Below are positions 37,690 through 47,659 of a DNA stretch of 64,000 bases, piece by piece. The number at the start of each line of letters is the position of its first letter. Positions within the stretch are counted from its first letter, which is position 1. The translations under genes and the position numbers were made by a program. The notes beneath the pieces were generated by a model that had not been told where the DNA came from, did not search any database, and worked only from the letters and a program-made list of their open reading frames with translations. The DNA is from Micromonospora pisi (lineage in GTDB: Bacteria > Actinomycetota > Actinomycetes > Mycobacteriales > Micromonosporaceae), in contig NZ_RBKT01000001.1 in the NCBI RefSeq assembly GCF_003633685.1, positions 7,068,001 through 7,132,000 of the forward strand, read 5' to 3'.

Positions 37690-37858
37690 TCGCCGTCCGC
37701 CCTTCCGGCTCGGAGGGGAATTGATCGACGTATGGTGCTCGAATGAGAGCGAATGCGTTTCGCCATTGTCGGTCGAATCGTGCCGGTGAGCTTCGCGGGC
37801 ACGTTCTTATCGGCGGTCGGAGCCTGTGGGGCTTGTAAAGCCGGTTCGGCTATGCGGC
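37690..37858. other. short intergenic stretch
   Basis: Nothing recognisable beyond the ends of the regulator gene and of the integrase remnant. Confidence 0.4.
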
Positions 37859-38300
<442 letters not shown>

Positions 38301-38577
38301 TCGTTGAGGCATACAAGGTGCGGTAGTCCCGACCCGTTACGGGCGGGCCGTCGATGTGATCGAAAGTCGGCGTGCTCCGGGGAGTTGGTGCTGCGGTCAG
38401 CGAGTGAACGCCGACGACAACAAGTAGTTGTCGGCCCTTGAGGTAGATCGGCCGCCGTGTTCGATTGAAGAGGTGCCTGTAGCGAGGGTGCGGTGGCCGT
38501 ACCTCATGCTCAGTACCCGCTCTCCCAGTCGGGGGCGTGAAAGTGGGCCGTCGGTTGCGCCAAGAGTTGAGCGGCGA

Positions 38578-38653
38578 TGCGGGGGCGGGAGCGGCTGGGC
38601 AGCTCGCTGGGCTCATAACCCAGAGGTCGCAGGTTCAAATCCTGTCCCCGCTA
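38578..38653 (+). tRNA. initiator tRNA-Met(CAU)-like sequence, copy 1 (probably degenerate)
   Basis: The anticodon arm CTGGGCTCATAACCCAG, the variable loop and the T arm CAGGTTCAAATCCTG are perfect. The acceptor stem pairs except position 1-72, the initiator feature. The D stem GAGC/GCTC is kept. The linker between acceptor and D stem is 4 nt instead of 2, giving 76 nt without CCA. Whether it is functional is uncertain. Confidence 0.45.
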
Positions 38654-38764
38654 CAACTGAAAGTGCAGGTCAGAGCCCCGCTCCCAGATTGTGGGGGCGG
38701 GGTTTTTGATCTCCTTCCGGGCACAGTCCGGGCAGACGAAACACCACGAGGCGACACGAGATAG
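38602..38764. repeat. 163-bp direct repeat, left copy
   Basis: This copy is nearly identical (159 of 163 bases, counted by eye) to 47963-48125. It spans the tRNA-Met-like sequence from the D stem onward, the terminator and about 60 bp beyond. All four differences are A/T here versus G/C in the right copy. A weaker similarity continues 3' (a short frame with LELKSIDPVV here, MSGSIPELKMIDPVLV at the right copy). Confidence 0.9.
38676..38707 (+). terminator. rho-independent terminator after tRNA-Met-like copy 1
   Basis: CCCCGCTCCCA pairs with TGGGGGCGGGG (one T-G pair) around a 5-base loop, followed by TTTTT. Confidence 0.8.
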
Positions 38765-38939
38765 TGGGACGTCGATCTTCGCTGTATCAATCATCAGTTG
38801 GACGTCGAACCTCCTCTATGTCAGGGAAAGTTTGTGTTCCGTCCGGAGGCATCCTCGAACTCAAGTCCATCGATCCCGTGGTGGCGGCAGTCCGACCCTA
38901 TTCGAGCGATGCCATGCCCCGGCTGCCTTGCGGTCGATC

Positions 38940-39590
38940 AGGCCCTCTCGTCAGCTCAGCACCACGCTGGGCCGGCCGCACTGGTGCCGGAGTGGCTGAG
39001 CCTGCTGATCCGCCGGGTCGACGCGGAGGCGGTTGCCTGGGTCCGGCCCAGCGGGCTGGAGGAGCGCTGGCGGGCCCAGCACCTGCTCTCGCTGGCCGCC
39101 TGCGCGCTGCTGTTCCTCGGCCGCTCGTCGACCCCGGAGACGATCAAGCCGTTCTTCCTCCGGCTGGCCGCCCGGGCGGTGGCCCGGTATGCCGAGACCG
39201 AGCCGAACGCGGTACCGGCCCGCCCCGCCCCGGTCACCACCAGCACCGGGCCAGACCGGGTGGATCGGTTGGCTGTGCCGAGAGTGGCCGCAGACGCACG
39301 CCGCCGCGACCGCCCGGGACCGGGCGGCGGAGGCCGACGCGTTTCGCGAGGACGCGCTGGGCGGGTTGGACCGGGCCGATGACTTCGTCGAGTTCGTCCG
39401 TGAGCTGGACGGCCCGGAGCCGGACGTACGCTGGGGCACCCGGGGACACGAGGGTGAGCCGGCGGACGAGGCGTACCTGTGCCCGATCGACCTCTGCGCG
39501 CGCCGCGAGCGACGCACGCCCGGGGGAGCGGTGCCGGTCTGCCACCTGACCCGAGACGGGCAGGGGCGCCTACGGTCGAGTCTCGGGTAA
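38940..39590 (+). pseudogene. unknown protein, one frameshift
   Basis: A plus-strand frame LVPEWLSLLIRRVDAEAVAW, then LSLAACALLFLGRSSTPETI, breaks near 39285. It continues in another frame as RDRAAEADAFREDALGG, DDFVEFVRELDGPEPDVRW and a Cys-containing tail (YLCPIDLCARRERRTPGG, VPVCHL) to the stop at 39590. The four bases before the next gene suggest an operon. I do not recognise the family; the Cys tail may bind metal. Confidence 0.5.
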
Positions 39591-39594
39591 CCGG

Positions 39595-39814
39595 ATGCTG
39601 TTCGACACGCCGAGCCGGCTGTCCTGGTGGCGGTGGCTGCCGGCGCCGCTGCTCTGGAGTACGGTCGCGCTGATCGCGCTGAGGGTCAGCCAGCCCGGCT
39701 GGTGGCGGTCGCTGACCCCGGCCGGCGCCGCCGACCCGCCAGCGGTGGCCGTCACGGGCGCCGCAGTGCTCGCTGCCGGCTGGATCGCCGGCCTGCTGGC
39801 CGAGGTGCTGAGCG
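39595..39814 (+). pseudogene. small membrane protein truncated by an rve-type IS
   Basis: It begins MLFDTPSRLSWWRWLPAPLL, with hydrophobic segments LLWSTVALIALRV and AVTGAAVLAAGWIAGLLAEV. The frame enters the IS left end at 39815, so the C-terminus is lost. It starts 5 bp after the preceding frameshifted gene, suggesting they were co-transcribed. No family is recognised. Confidence 0.5.
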
Positions 39815-41081
39815 TTGCGGGTGCCGAGAATGGCGTCCGCGCTGGTCAAGCGGCGTTCTCGTATTCGTGCAGGAGTCCGCCGAGTTGATCGCGTCGGTGG
39901 ACGTTCAGGCGTGTCAGCGTGGCGGGATCGGTTATCGGTTTGGGTAGCGGACGCAGAGGTCGGGCGTTCGCGATGCCCCGATGAGGTCGATGCCGGTTGT
40001 GGTGGCGTTCGTACTCGCGCAGGGCTTGCAGTAGGTGCGCTTGGCTCCAGATTAGTGTCCGGTCGAGTAATTCATGCCGGCAGGCTTGGATCCACCTCTC
40101 CATGATCGAGTTCATGCGCGGTGTCCGTACCCGGCTGAGCACGACCGCGATCCCCGCGTCGGCGAGGATCGCGTCGAACAGGGCCGGGTACTTGCCGTCC
40201 CGATCCCGGACCAGGTATTTCACCGTGCGTTCGGTGTCCTCAAGGTCCATCATCAGGTTCCGGGCCGCCTGGGTTACCCAGCTGGCGGTCGGATGAGCGG
40301 TGGCGCCCAGGACGCTGACCCGGCGGGTGGCGTGGTCGATGACGGCCAGGACGTACAGCCTGGCACCGGTCATCGTTGTGGTCTCGAAGAAGTCGGCCGC
40401 GATGATGGCCTGCGCCTGCGAGCGCAAGAACGTCGCCCAGCTGGTGCTGGCACGCTGGGGCGTCGGGTCGACGCCGGCATGCTGGAGGATCTCCCAGACG
40501 GTGGAGGGGGCGACCTTTACCCCGAGGACGAGTAGTTCGCCGTGGATGCGGCGGTATCCCCAGGTGCTGTTCTCGCGTGCCAGGCGCAGGGCCAGCCGGC
40601 GGATCGACCGGACAGTGCGTGGCCGCCCGGATCGCCGCGGCCGGGAGAGTCTGGCGTGCCGGCGGGCGTCCAGGTCATGGTGCCAGCGCAGTACGGTCTC
40701 CGGGCGGACCAGCAGCCGCAGGCTGCGTAGGACGTCGCGGGGTAACCGGTGCAGCACGGCGGCGAGCCATGCCCGGTCAGCGGGGGTGAATCGGACCTTC
40801 TCGCCGTGCAGTTGCCGTTCGAGGACCATGACCTGGTGCCGCAGCGCCAAGATCTCGGCATCCTTGTCCCGGTCGTTCATTGGCAGCAGCCGCAGCAGCG
40901 CGAGAGTGTTGGTCACACCGAGGTAGGCCAGTCGGAACAGCACAGCAAGTCATCCTCGCGCAGCGCTCCACATAGATCATCGCCGCAGGCGGGCCGAGAG
41001 TCCTCGACCCTACGCCGGCGTCCTGATCTCAGTAATCAAGAGGGCCGTGACCAGGATGGACGAGGTTTTCGGCACTCGCAA
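39815..41081 (-). mobile_element. rve-type IS (IS3/IS481-like), copy A, complete
   Basis: Terminal inverted repeats are TTGCGGGTGCCGAGAATGGC at the left, and TTGCGAGTGCCGAAAACCTC at the right read inward. The match continues to CTGGTCA. It encodes an intact 365-aa transposase. Related copies lie at 41365-42584, 46864-47440 and, as fragments, at 24590-24958. Family placement between IS3 and IS481 is uncertain. Confidence 0.8.
39846..40943 (-). CDS. integrase-core transposase, copy A
   Basis: This 365-aa protein has an N-terminal helical/HTH region (AEILALRHQVMVLERQ) and a GYRRIHGELLVLG block. The rve core shows Asp in IIAADFFETTT, Asp in YLVRDRDGKYPALFD and Glu in MNSIMERWIQACR. It ends HRPHRGIANARPLRPLPKP with a short Arg-rich tail. 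It is the only uninterrupted copy of this transposase in the window and may mobilise the broken copies. Confidence 0.9.
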   Translation of the reverse strand: MLFRLAYLGVTNTLALLRLLPMNDRDKDAEILALRHQVMVLERQLHGEKVRFTPADRAWLAAVLHRLPRDVLRSLRLLVRPETVLRWHHDLDARRHARLSRPRRSGRPRTVRSIRRLALRLARENSTWGYRRIHGELLVLGVKVAPSTVWEILQHAGVDPTPQRASTSWATFLRSQAQAIIAADFFETTTMTGARLYVLAVIDHATRRVSVLGATAHPTASWVTQAARNLMMDLEDTERTVKYLVRDRDGKYPALFDAILADAGIAVVLSRVRTPRMNSIMERWIQACRHELLDRTLIWSQAHLLQALREYERHHNRHRPHRGIANARPLRPLPKPITDPATLTRLNVHRRDQLGGLLHEYENAA

Positions 41082-41364
41082 GGTTGAAGCCTCAAGGTCA
41101 TCGCGAACATCGCCTTATGCGTATGCGGATTGATGAATCGACAGGTTATCTCTCCTCCCGGGCTCGACTCTCTGAGCTATTCAACGAGTTGATAGAGTTG
41201 AGCGATGCGCTCACCGCCAGAGCGTCCTGGCTTCCTGAATGTGCGTTGTGTGAATCCAAGTTGCGATAAGTGAGATCCGCCGCCTTCGGTTCTCAAAGGA
41301 TGCAGATCCGGTGAGTCTGGCGGTGTCCATCATTTGAGTGGCGGGCGCCGCCAGGCGTTTGATG
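41082..41364. other. stretch between two IS copies without a recognisable gene
   Basis: A short plus-strand frame (41084-41269) has LSELFNELIELSDALTARAS, possibly a fragment of a small helical protein. Nothing else is recognisable. Confidence 0.3.
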
Positions 41365-42584
41365 GTGCGGGTGTCGAAAATCCCATCCGTGCTGGTCAAG
41401 CGGCGTTTTTGTACTCGTTCAGGAGCCCGCCGAGTCGGTCGTGTCGCTGGACGTGTAGGCGCTTCAGCGCGGTGGGGTTGGTGATCGGTTCGGGTAGCGG
41501 ACGTTCGTTGTAGAAGACCTCGTACTCGCGGAGCGGGTGTAGTAGATGTCGCTGGTTGAGAATCAGTGTCCGGTCGAGGAGTTCACGTCGGCAGGTCCGT
41601 ATCCAGCGTTCCTTGATCGCGTTCATCCGGGGTGTCCGGACGCCTGTGTGTACCACGGTGATGCCGGCGTCGGCGGGCACCCGGTCGAACAGGGTCGGGT
41701 ATTTGCCGTCCCGGTCGCGGATCAGGTATTTCACCGGGCGTCTCGCGTCTTCGAGGTCCATGACCAGATTCCGGGCGGTCTGGGTCACCCAGGCTGCGGT
41801 GGGATGTGTGGTGGCGCCGAGGATCCGGATGCGGCGGGTGGCGTGTTCGATGACCGCCAGGACGTAGAGGCGGGCGCCGGTCAGGGTGGTCGTTTCGATG
41901 AAGTCGGCGGCGATGACGGCCTGCGCCTGGGATCGTAGGAACGCCGCCCACGTGCTGCTGGTGCGTTGAGGTGCCGGATCGACTCCGGCATCCTTCAGGA
42001 TCTTCCAGATGGTGGAGGCGGCGACCTTGACGCCCAGGACGAGCAGTTCGCCGTGGGTGCGGCGGTATCCCCAGGTGGCGTTCTCCGAGGCTAGGCGCAG
42101 GACGAGCCGACGGATGGACCGGACTGTTCGTGGTCGCCCGAGTTGGTGGGGGTGGGAATGTCTGGCGTGTCGGCGGGCGGTCAGGTGCCGGCGCAGCACC
42201 GTCTCGGGGCGGATCAGTAGCCGCGGGTGGTTCAGTGCGGTTCGCGGCAACGGGTGTAGCAGGGCGGCCAACTATGCCCGGTCCGCCGGGGTGAGTTGGA
42301 CGCGGTCGCCGTGCGGTTGTCGTTTGAGGACCGTGATCTGGTGCCGGAGCGCGAGGATTTCGGTGTCTTTGTCGTGGTCGCTCATGGGTAGCAGTCGTAG
42401 CAGGGCGAGGGTGTTGGTCACGCCGAGGTAGGCCAGTCGAAACAGCACACCCCCTCGTCGCGCAGTACTCGACGTAGACAACCGTTGCGATCCAGCCGAG
42501 AGGTTCCACGTCTTCAGCGGAGCCTTCCGCCTCGATGATTTAGATGGCTGCGGCCAGGACGGATGAGCTTTTCGGCACTCACAG
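41365..42584 (-). mobile_element. rve-type IS, copy B, inactivated
   Basis: Ends match copy A: TGCGGGTGTCGAAAATCCCA at the left, and TGTGAGTGCCGAAAAGCTCA at the right read inward. The transposase carries a nonsense codon. Confidence 0.75.
41396..42448 (-). pseudogene. integrase-core transposase, copy B, internal stop
   Basis: It reads as copy A throughout (DKDTEILALRHQITVLKRQ, GYRRTHGELLVLGVKV, VIAADFIETTTLTGARLY, LIRDRDGKYPTLFD, MNAIKERWIRTCRRELLD), but has a TAG at 42272-42274 after LTPADRA. A short deletion lies near the C-terminus (EYEVFYNERPLPEP instead of the longer HRPH block). The product would be two pieces, so it is likely inactive. Confidence 0.85.
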
Positions 42585-43118
42585 GGCCAGAAATGCTCGT
42601 CCCGCCAGAGGCGCCGGGCGAGCGCGTCGGCTTGCGGCGTGGGAAGCAACGCCATCTGTTCGCCGTACCAGCGCCGCCAGTGCTCGAAGTCAGGATCGAC
42701 GGCGATGTCGTAGGTCAGCTGCGGGCTGCCTGGGCCGGCGCCAAGCCCAGCAGCATCCGGGGTCATAGCCCGCCGCGCCGACCCCGCTGCGGCGCCGGTG
42801 GACCTCGAACGCGCGGCGGCAACGGCATGACCACCGAGTACGGCGTAGCGACGCTGCTCGGCACCGTACGCGCGACCCGGATCGCCCCGGTCAGCCGCGA
42901 AATGATCCTCAACTTCGTCGCGCAACACGTGCTGGGGCAGGAGAAGTCGTACTGACGGATCCGACACCTGCGGTTTCGCAGACGCAAGAACCTAGGGGCG
43001 CACGTACGGTGTTTTCTGGTTTATGTCCGTTACGGCGTTTGACCATCTAATCTTCGCTTTTGGGGAGCAATCAGGCCGATAGCCGAAGAGTCGGCTTCTC
43101 CTCGCCCGAGCAGGAGTC
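42585..43118. other. remnant region between IS copy B and the surface-protein gene
   Basis: A minus-strand piece reads LTYDIAVDPDFEHWRRWYG then ADALARRLWRDEHFWPC. A plus-strand piece reads MTTEYGVATLLGTVRATRI then LNFVAQHVLGQEKSY before a stop at 42955. Both look like ends of proteins whose remainder is gone; neither is identified. The last 100 bp should hold the promoter of the LPXTG protein. Confidence 0.35.
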
Positions 43119-44861
43119 ATGGTGCCGCAAAAGTACACCCGCCGAATCACCGGCAAGAAGATCATCGCGAGTTGCGCAGTGGGCGTGACCGCCGCGCTCA
43201 CCTACGGCACCGGCCTGGCCAGTGCACATCCGCTCCCTACCACGCTGACCAGCGCCGTAGCGCCTGGCCAGACATCGCCCAGCCCGGCCGCAACCGCCGA
43301 TCGCACGCGAGCGGGCATTCCGTCTGCGCAAGCAACCCGCACGCCGACACCCACGAAATCAGCCCCCACCGTTGGCAGGGCGGGAACCGGGCCCCGCCCA
43401 GCCGCGCCGGCACCTTTGGTTGCGACGCTCACGACTGTGGCGTCACCGAGCGTGGTGTTGGGTAGTGGTGGTCAGGTGTTCGATACGGCGACGCTGTCCG
43501 GTGGGGTAAACAATCCCACGGGGACGATCACGTTCGTTCTGTTCCGTCCGGGGGATACGACGTGTTCGCGCGCGCCGGTCTTCGACTCAACCGTGCCAGT
43601 GTCAGGTAACGGAATTTACCCGTCGCGCTCGTTCAGACCGACTACGGCGGGCACGTACCGGTGGGTTGCCTGGTACAGCGGGGACCTGAACAACGTGTCG
43701 GTATCAACCACATGTAATGATCCTGGCGAGTCCGTCGATGTGACGCCTGCCCGGACGTCATTGAGGATGATGCTGTCGCGGGATGTGACATTGGGTGGTC
43801 AGGTGTCGAGTACGGCGATACTCACTGGCGGGGTGGACCCGTTAGGGCTAATCATGCTCCGCCTGTTTGGTCCGGGGGATACGACGTGCTCACGTGCGCC
43901 AACGTTCTCCGACAACATACCGGTGTTCGGTAACGGCCGCTACGATGCGGGCCCGTTTATTCCGACTGCGGCGGGGACGTACCGGTGGACTGCCTCGTAC
44001 AACGGGAACGCGAATAACTTGCCGGCGTCAACGACGTGCAATGACCCTGGTACGACTGTCGAAGTCCTGCCTGCCCCCACGTCGTTGAGGACGACGGCGT
44101 CGCCGAGCGTGGCGCTAGGTGGTCAGGTCTCGGATACGGCAACACTCACCGATGGGGTGAACCCGACAGGGACGATCACGTTCCTTCTGTTCGGTCCCGG
44201 GGATCCGACATGCTCGAATCCTCCGCCGTTCCGGTCGGAAATAACGGTGTCGGGTAACGGCGATTACACATCGACCCCGTTTACTCCGGATGCGGGTGGC
44301 ACGTACCGGTGGACTGCCTCGTACAACGGGGACCCGAACAACTCACCGGCCTCAACGACGTGTAATGACCCTGGGGCGTCCGTCAGTGTGACGCCGGTGC
44401 CCGTGTCGTTGAGGACGACGGCGTCACCGAGCGTGACGCTGGGTGGTCAGGTCTCAGCTACGGCGACACTCACCGATGGGGTGAACCCGACAGGGACAAC
44501 CACGTTCCTTCTGTTTGGTCCCGAAGACGAGACGTGTTCGGGTCCGCCGGTGTTCACGTCAACCGTTCCGGTGTCGGATAACGGCAGTTACACATCGGCC
44601 CCGTTCATTCCGACCTCGGTTGGCGCGTACCGATGGACTGTCTCGTACACTGGGGACGCGAACAACTCCCCGGCGTCAACGACGTGCGGTGATCCTGATG
44701 GATCGGTTGTAGTCACCGCGGAACTCCCTGTCACCGGTACCGACGTCCGGTTCCTCACGTCGCTGGGGGCAGGACTCCTCACCTTGGGATGGCTGCTCAC
44801 CGTTGTCACCCGCAGAGGCTCCCGGCAACGTCTGGCGAGGCCGAGATCGTGCACGAGTTGA
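43119..44861 (+). CDS. LPXTG-anchored surface protein with four Ig-like repeats
   Basis: This 580-aa protein has a signal peptide (KKIIASCAVGVTAALTYGTG) and a Pro/Thr/Ser-rich linker at about 40-100. Four repeats of about 105 aa follow, each running from TTASPSV.LGGQVS.TATL.. through PTGT.TFLLFGPGD.TCS.. and TYRWTASYNGD.NN to STTCNDPG, with a conserved Cys pair. The C-terminus is ELPVTGTDVRFLTSLGAG, a hydrophobic segment and RRGSRQR, a classic sortase signal. The repeats resemble bacterial Ig-like (Big_5/SdrG-like) modules. Likely role is adhesion or wall structure; no sortase gene is in the window. Confidence 0.85.
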   Translation: MVPQKYTRRITGKKIIASCAVGVTAALTYGTGLASAHPLPTTLTSAVAPGQTSPSPAATADRTRAGIPSAQATRTPTPTKSAPTVGRAGTGPRPAAPAPLVATLTTVASPSVVLGSGGQVFDTATLSGGVNNPTGTITFVLFRPGDTTCSRAPVFDSTVPVSGNGIYPSRSFRPTTAGTYRWVAWYSGDLNNVSVSTTCNDPGESVDVTPARTSLRMMLSRDVTLGGQVSSTAILTGGVDPLGLIMLRLFGPGDTTCSRAPTFSDNIPVFGNGRYDAGPFIPTAAGTYRWTASYNGNANNLPASTTCNDPGTTVEVLPAPTSLRTTASPSVALGGQVSDTATLTDGVNPTGTITFLLFGPGDPTCSNPPPFRSEITVSGNGDYTSTPFTPDAGGTYRWTASYNGDPNNSPASTTCNDPGASVSVTPVPVSLRTTASPSVTLGGQVSATATLTDGVNPTGTTTFLLFGPEDETCSGPPVFTSTVPVSDNGSYTSAPFIPTSVGAYRWTVSYTGDANNSPASTTCGDPDGSVVVTAELPVTGTDVRFLTSLGAGLLTLGWLLTVVTRRGSRQRLARPRSCTS

Positions 44862-44867
44862 CCGAAG

Positions 44868-45225
44868 AACCGTGGGGCGGGAACGGGCCGAGTCGCTGCC
44901 GGGCCTGCCGCAAGGCGCTCATGCTGGGAGCGGGCGCCGGAAGCCCGTGCAGACCAGCGACGAGTTTCGCCCGCACCTGCCGGGAGCCCCGATCGGCGAA
45001 CAGGCCAGCAGCAGGCACACCACGACCCGGGCCGGCAACAACCGGACGTTGCTGTGTACGCAGGGTCGTGGCCAGGACCTCATCGGCCATCTCGAACGGC
45101 GCGAGACGGGTCAGCTCACCGAGAGGACCGGCCGCGAACGGACCGGCGGCTGCCGTGACCGTACGGGTTATAGCAATTTGATCCACCGAGCGGGGTTCCT
45201 GGTTCGGGTTGTCTTGGAGTGACAA
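44868..45225 (-). pseudogene. IS4-family transposase, N-terminal fragment
   Basis: It starts MSLQDNPNQEPRSVDQIAIT and has PLGELTRLAPFEMADEVLA, LFADRGSRQVRAKLVAGLHG and SMSALRQARQRLGP, the N-terminal domain of IS4-type transposases. An internal stretch (PVVAGPGRGVPAAG) is out of frame relative to the family. Everything after about 120 residues is lost against the end of the surface-protein gene. Confidence 0.7.
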
Positions 45226-45312
45226 ACCTTGATACCGGAACCCCGCTTCCCGTTACCCGATCAACACGCCCCTTGACCAGCCCCACCCACGCCTAACTGA
45301 ACGGCGTTGCGA

Positions 45313-46074
45313 CTAGGCCTGGCCCACGATGACGTGTCCGAGGGCGGGTAGGTAGGGCGTAACCGGATCCCCGTCGGAACGTGCGACGGGCTTTATGACA
45401 TGGGCTCCGAAGTCGGGCGTGTCCGGGCGCGGCCCGTGAACTCCGAAGGGGGTGCCGTCGTCGTTGTTTTCGGCCGAGGTCGCGAAGACTCCTCCAGGGA
45501 CGCGGAGGTTGCTTGCGTGGTCTACCCCGGCGGAGGGGCAGCCGAGGAAGACGAGGTTGTCGACGTCGAGGCTGCCGGATTTGGCGGCGGCGCCGATGAC
45601 CAGGCCACCGTAGCCGTGGCCGATGACGCTGATCCGGGCTGGACGTGGGCCTTCGTGAGTAGCGCGGATCCCGGCCACGAATCCCACCAGCGCGACGGCG
45701 GCCGCGTCCGCCCGGGAGGAGCTGCCCGCGTCCCGCGGGCTCCTCGGGGCGTCGTAGCCGGCCCAGGCGATCACGGACACGGGCTCGGTGGTTTGCGAGC
45801 TGGCCTGCTGGTGAAGCAGCTCGGCAGACTTTAGGTGGGTTCCGATGCTGCTCAGTCCGCTACCGATGCCGGGAACGTAGATCGCGGTGTACGTGGCCTG
45901 ATCGGGGTTGCCCCTGGCCACAGTGGCCTGACCGTTGCCGCTCATTGGTTGGAAGCCAAGCACGAGATAGCGTTCGTCCAACGCCTGTAAGGTCGCAAGC
46001 CCGTCCTCCAGAGTCGGCTGGGCACCGTTCTCCCGTGTACCACCGGAGCGCCCCCTACGGCCAAAGAGTCCCAT
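45313..46074 (-). CDS. DUF1023 alpha/beta-hydrolase-like protein lacking the nucleophile Ser
   Basis: This protein of about 253 aa starts MGLFGRRGRSGGTRENG. ATG 46074 has GGAAGGTGAG upstream. It carries the DUF1023 (PF06259) core: TAIYVPGIGSGLSSIGT, VSVIAWAGYDAPRSP, ISVIGHGYGGLVIGAAA, LVFLGCPSAGVDHASNL and a final GHVIVG. Family members have GHSYGS at the elbow; here it is GHGYGG, so the serine nucleophile is absent although the fold elements are kept. It may be a non-catalytic binding protein. It is flanked by an IS4 fragment and unrelated genes. Confidence 0.8.
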   Translation of the reverse strand: MGLFGRRGRSGGTRENGAQPTLEDGLATLQALDERYLVLGFQPMSGNGQATVARGNPDQATYTAIYVPGIGSGLSSIGTHLKSAELLHQQASSQTTEPVSVIAWAGYDAPRSPRDAGSSSRADAAAVALVGFVAGIRATHEGPRPARISVIGHGYGGLVIGAAAKSGSLDVDNLVFLGCPSAGVDHASNLRVPGGVFATSAENNDDGTPFGVHGPRPDTPDFGAHVIKPVARSDGDPVTPYLPALGHVIVGQA

Positions 46075-46282
46075 TTGCTCACCTTCCATCGGATGGATGG
46101 GTCAATGTAGTAGCCCCACGCTAGCGGCGATGCTCGGTAGTTGGGGTGCCCAGATCCGTGCAGGTGATCTCGGTCGGACCACTCCGCGCGACGCTGACCC
46201 CGCTCGTGGTCGAGGACGGGCTTGCTGGGCGCGGGCATGTGCCCTGACCGTATCGGCCCGTCTGCGTGAGGCGGGTCGGCGG
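46075..46282. other. intergenic stretch without a recognisable gene
   Basis: Short GC-rich frames only; no domain or repeat recognised. Confidence 0.35.
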
Positions 46283-46852
46283 TCAGTCCGGTCGCGTCGT
46301 GAATCGCAGCGCCGCCTCCGAGCCGCCGGTGTCGAGTGCCAAACCGTCCGTGTCGGTGAACTGATTGAGCCGGGCCAGGGCGACATCGGGTGAGGTCACG
46401 TCGTGGAGCGAGACGAGTATCCCGGTGAACGTTAGCCAGGCATCGGCGTGGACTGGATCGATGCCGAGATGATCGATATCACCGGACACGGTTGCCACAG
46501 CCCTCAGTGAACGTCCGCGTTGCTCGACCAGATCGAGGGTGGTCGTGTTGAAGCGGTGATGCAGGTAGTAGTAGAAGCTGGCCTCTGCTGGCTTCCCGAA
46601 GCTTGCGTTCGTCATGTGGTGCCCGGCGAGACGTCGCCAGCTCCCCGCTGGGATGGAAAGCCACCCCACGGCAAGGCTGAGCGGAGTGTCTTCGTCCTTG
46701 CGCGAAACGTCCTCGAAGGGAAAGTTAAAGCACCAGGTCAGCGTTGGTGGCAGTTGCTGGGACGGGTTGTCGAACAGGAACCCGTACCACTCACCCCCCG
46801 CAGCGGCAACAAGGTCTTCGATGTGAAGCTTGTCCTCGTCATCGGTCTCCAC
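46283..46852 (-). CDS. hypothetical protein, N-terminus cut by an rve-type IS
   Basis: This frame of 189 codons begins after the IS end at about 46864 with GTG 46852 (METDDEDKLHIEDLVAAAGG). It contains YGFLFDNPSQQLPPTLTWCF, FGKPAEASFYYYLHHRF and VATVSGDIDHLGIDPVHAD. No family is recognised. The original N-terminus was probably lost with the IS insertion, and the present GTG may be fortuitous. Confidence 0.5.
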   Translation of the reverse strand: METDDEDKLHIEDLVAAAGGEWYGFLFDNPSQQLPPTLTWCFNFPFEDVSRKDEDTPLSLAVGWLSIPAGSWRRLAGHHMTNASFGKPAEASFYYYLHHRFNTTTLDLVEQRGRSLRAVATVSGDIDHLGIDPVHADAWLTFTGILVSLHDVTSPDVALARLNQFTDTDGLALDTGGSEAALRFTTRPD

Positions 46853-46863
46853 ACCGACGATGC

Positions 46864-47440
46864 CCTTGCCGAAAATCTCGTCCGGGCAGGTCGAGCGGCA
46901 TGCTCGTATTCGTGGAGGACGCCGCCGAGGCGATCGCGTCTTCGTGCGTTGAGGTGTGCGATCTCGTCTGGGTCGGTGACCGGTGCGGGCAGCGGGTGGA
47001 GTGGTCGGGCGTTCGCGATGCCCTGGTGCGGGCGGTGCCCGTTGTAGAACTGTTCGAACTCGCGTAGAGCGTGTAGGAGATGTCGCTGGTTCCAGATCAG
47101 GGTGCGGTCCAGGAGTTCACGCCGGCAGGTTTGTATCCAGCGTTCCATGATCGAGTTCATGCGGGGTATCCGGACGCCGTTGAGCACGACGTCGATGCCC
47201 GCGTCCTTGAGGACGGCGTTAAACGAGGGTAGGAACTTCCCGTCCCGGTCGCGGATCATGAACCGGGCCTGGTGGCCGGCGTCCTCGAGGTCCATGACCA
47301 GGTTCTTTGCCGTTTGCGCCACCCATTTGGAGGTCGGGGTGCGCGGTCGCGCCCAGGACGCGGACACGGCGACTGGCGTGCTCGATCACGGCGAGCACGT
47401 ACGTTCGCGCCATGAACGTCCGCGACGGCACACGTCGCTG
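46864..47440 (-). pseudogene. integrase-core transposase, copy C, C-terminal half with a frameshift
   Basis: It starts in ARTYVLAVIEHASRRVRVLG, shifts near 47335, then continues KNLVMDLEDAGHQARFMIRD, MNSIMERWIQTCRRELLD and HRPHQGIANARPLHPLPAP to the IS left end TTGCCGAAAATCTCGTCC at 46864. The N-terminal half is missing at 47440. Confidence 0.8.
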
Positions 47441-47659
47441 CCTCGCCAACTTGCATTTGGAGATGTACCGCGGCTCGGCATGACGGTGCACTCGACCGGG
47501 CGCTCCTGTCCCGACGGCGGGGGCGTTGGGGAGCAGATTGGGAGCAGCGGGGCGCGCCCAACAGCGCTGAACGGCGTTCAACCCGGTTGAGCTGCTCTGA
47601 TCGTCCCTGCGTCTACCAGGGGCGTTGACATCCGTGCTGGTCAGAGCGTCGCGGACCGT
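47441..47659. other. junction DNA upstream of the tRNA-Val half
   Basis: A minus-strand frame has HAEPRYISKCKLARQRRVPS, faintly recalling an excisionase-type HTH. GGGAGCAGATTGGGAGCAGC near 47530 recurs imperfectly near 47780. CATCCGTGCTGGTCA at 47627-47641 matches the inner end of the rve-type IS and may be a solo IS end. Confidence 0.35.
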
